DNA of 64,000 bases from Oligoflexia bacterium. Its GTDB lineage: Bacteria > Bdellovibrionota_C > UBA2361 > JBGSMV01. Position numbers and translations under genes: made by a program. A model generated the notes under the pieces. The model was not told the DNA's origin, did no database searches, and was given only the letters and a program-made list of their open reading frames with translations. Below, one piece after another: positions 63,965 to 64,000 of this stretch. Positions within the stretch are counted from its first letter, which is position 1. Every line of letters starts with the position of its first letter. The stretch spans positions 62,001 through 126,000 of the forward strand of contig JAIBBU010000001.1 of the NCBI GenBank assembly GCA_019694515.1, written 5' to 3'.

Positions 63965-64000
63965 TTGGCGTGAACGATCGACAGCCCAGCTAATTCTTAG

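Overview
The window looks like chromosomal DNA of a Gram-negative, deltaproteobacteria-like bacterium (Myxococcota, Desulfobacterota, Bdellovibrionota or a related uncultured lineage). The main clue is the gene order parA-parB-bactofilin followed by a split F-type ATP synthase operon with two b-type subunits (b and b') and no a or c subunits, an arrangement known from that part of the bacterial tree. MltG, an M23 peptidase, a SIMPL protein and a periplasmic binding protein fit a Gram-negative envelope. No species can be named from the sequence alone. I saw no rRNA, tRNA, CRISPR array, transposase or phage gene.

Layout. 1-6157 (minus): most of a very large secreted SpvB/FG-GAP/YD-repeat RHS protein that runs off the left edge. 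6500-11171 (minus): a TerB-like protein, a methyltransferase, two tandem PPK2 polyphosphate kinases, an unknown protein and a low-affinity iron permease family protein. 11291-17464 (minus): atpC, D, G, A, H, F and a b' gene. 17557-20034 (minus): bactofilin, parB and parA, with three identical 16-bp parS sites, one of them inside the next gene. 20123-21397: an AONS-family protein that has lost its PLP lysine. 21425-22541: prfB with the classical programmed +1 frameshift. 22603-25722: a STAS protein, two membrane or unknown proteins and a methyltransferase. 25835-33316: an adenosine-deaminase-like hydrolase, a 679-residue unknown protein, an EamA transporter, ApbE, a SIMPL protein and a helical-repeat protein. 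33306-40235 (minus): alaS, phoH, a 7TM-HD phosphodiesterase (pgpH-like), an unknown gene and ybeY. 40481-49488: a small ORF, a GT39 glycosyltransferase, a divergent glycan-type protein, then cinA, rlmD and a substrate-binding protein, a ROK kinase and an M23 peptidase. 49598-60061 (plus): ruvX, mltG and a coupled MoxR / DUF58 / von Willebrand A cluster. 60144-63964: an unknown protein with faint kinase-like features, a VOC protein, a GIDE-like membrane protein and an unknown protein.

How it fits together. The left-centre block joins energy conversion (ATP synthase) to chromosome segregation (ParABS, bactofilin). The right half is mostly housekeeping (translation, rRNA maturation, murein processing, nucleotide-pool repair) with a membrane-associated MoxR AAA+/vWA module. 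The most unusual points are the apparent pseudoenzyme next to parA that carries a parS site in its reading frame, the tandem PPK2 pair, a ROK kinase with an eroded zinc motif, and a long low-complexity K/Q/E/G tail on the first protein of the MoxR cluster.
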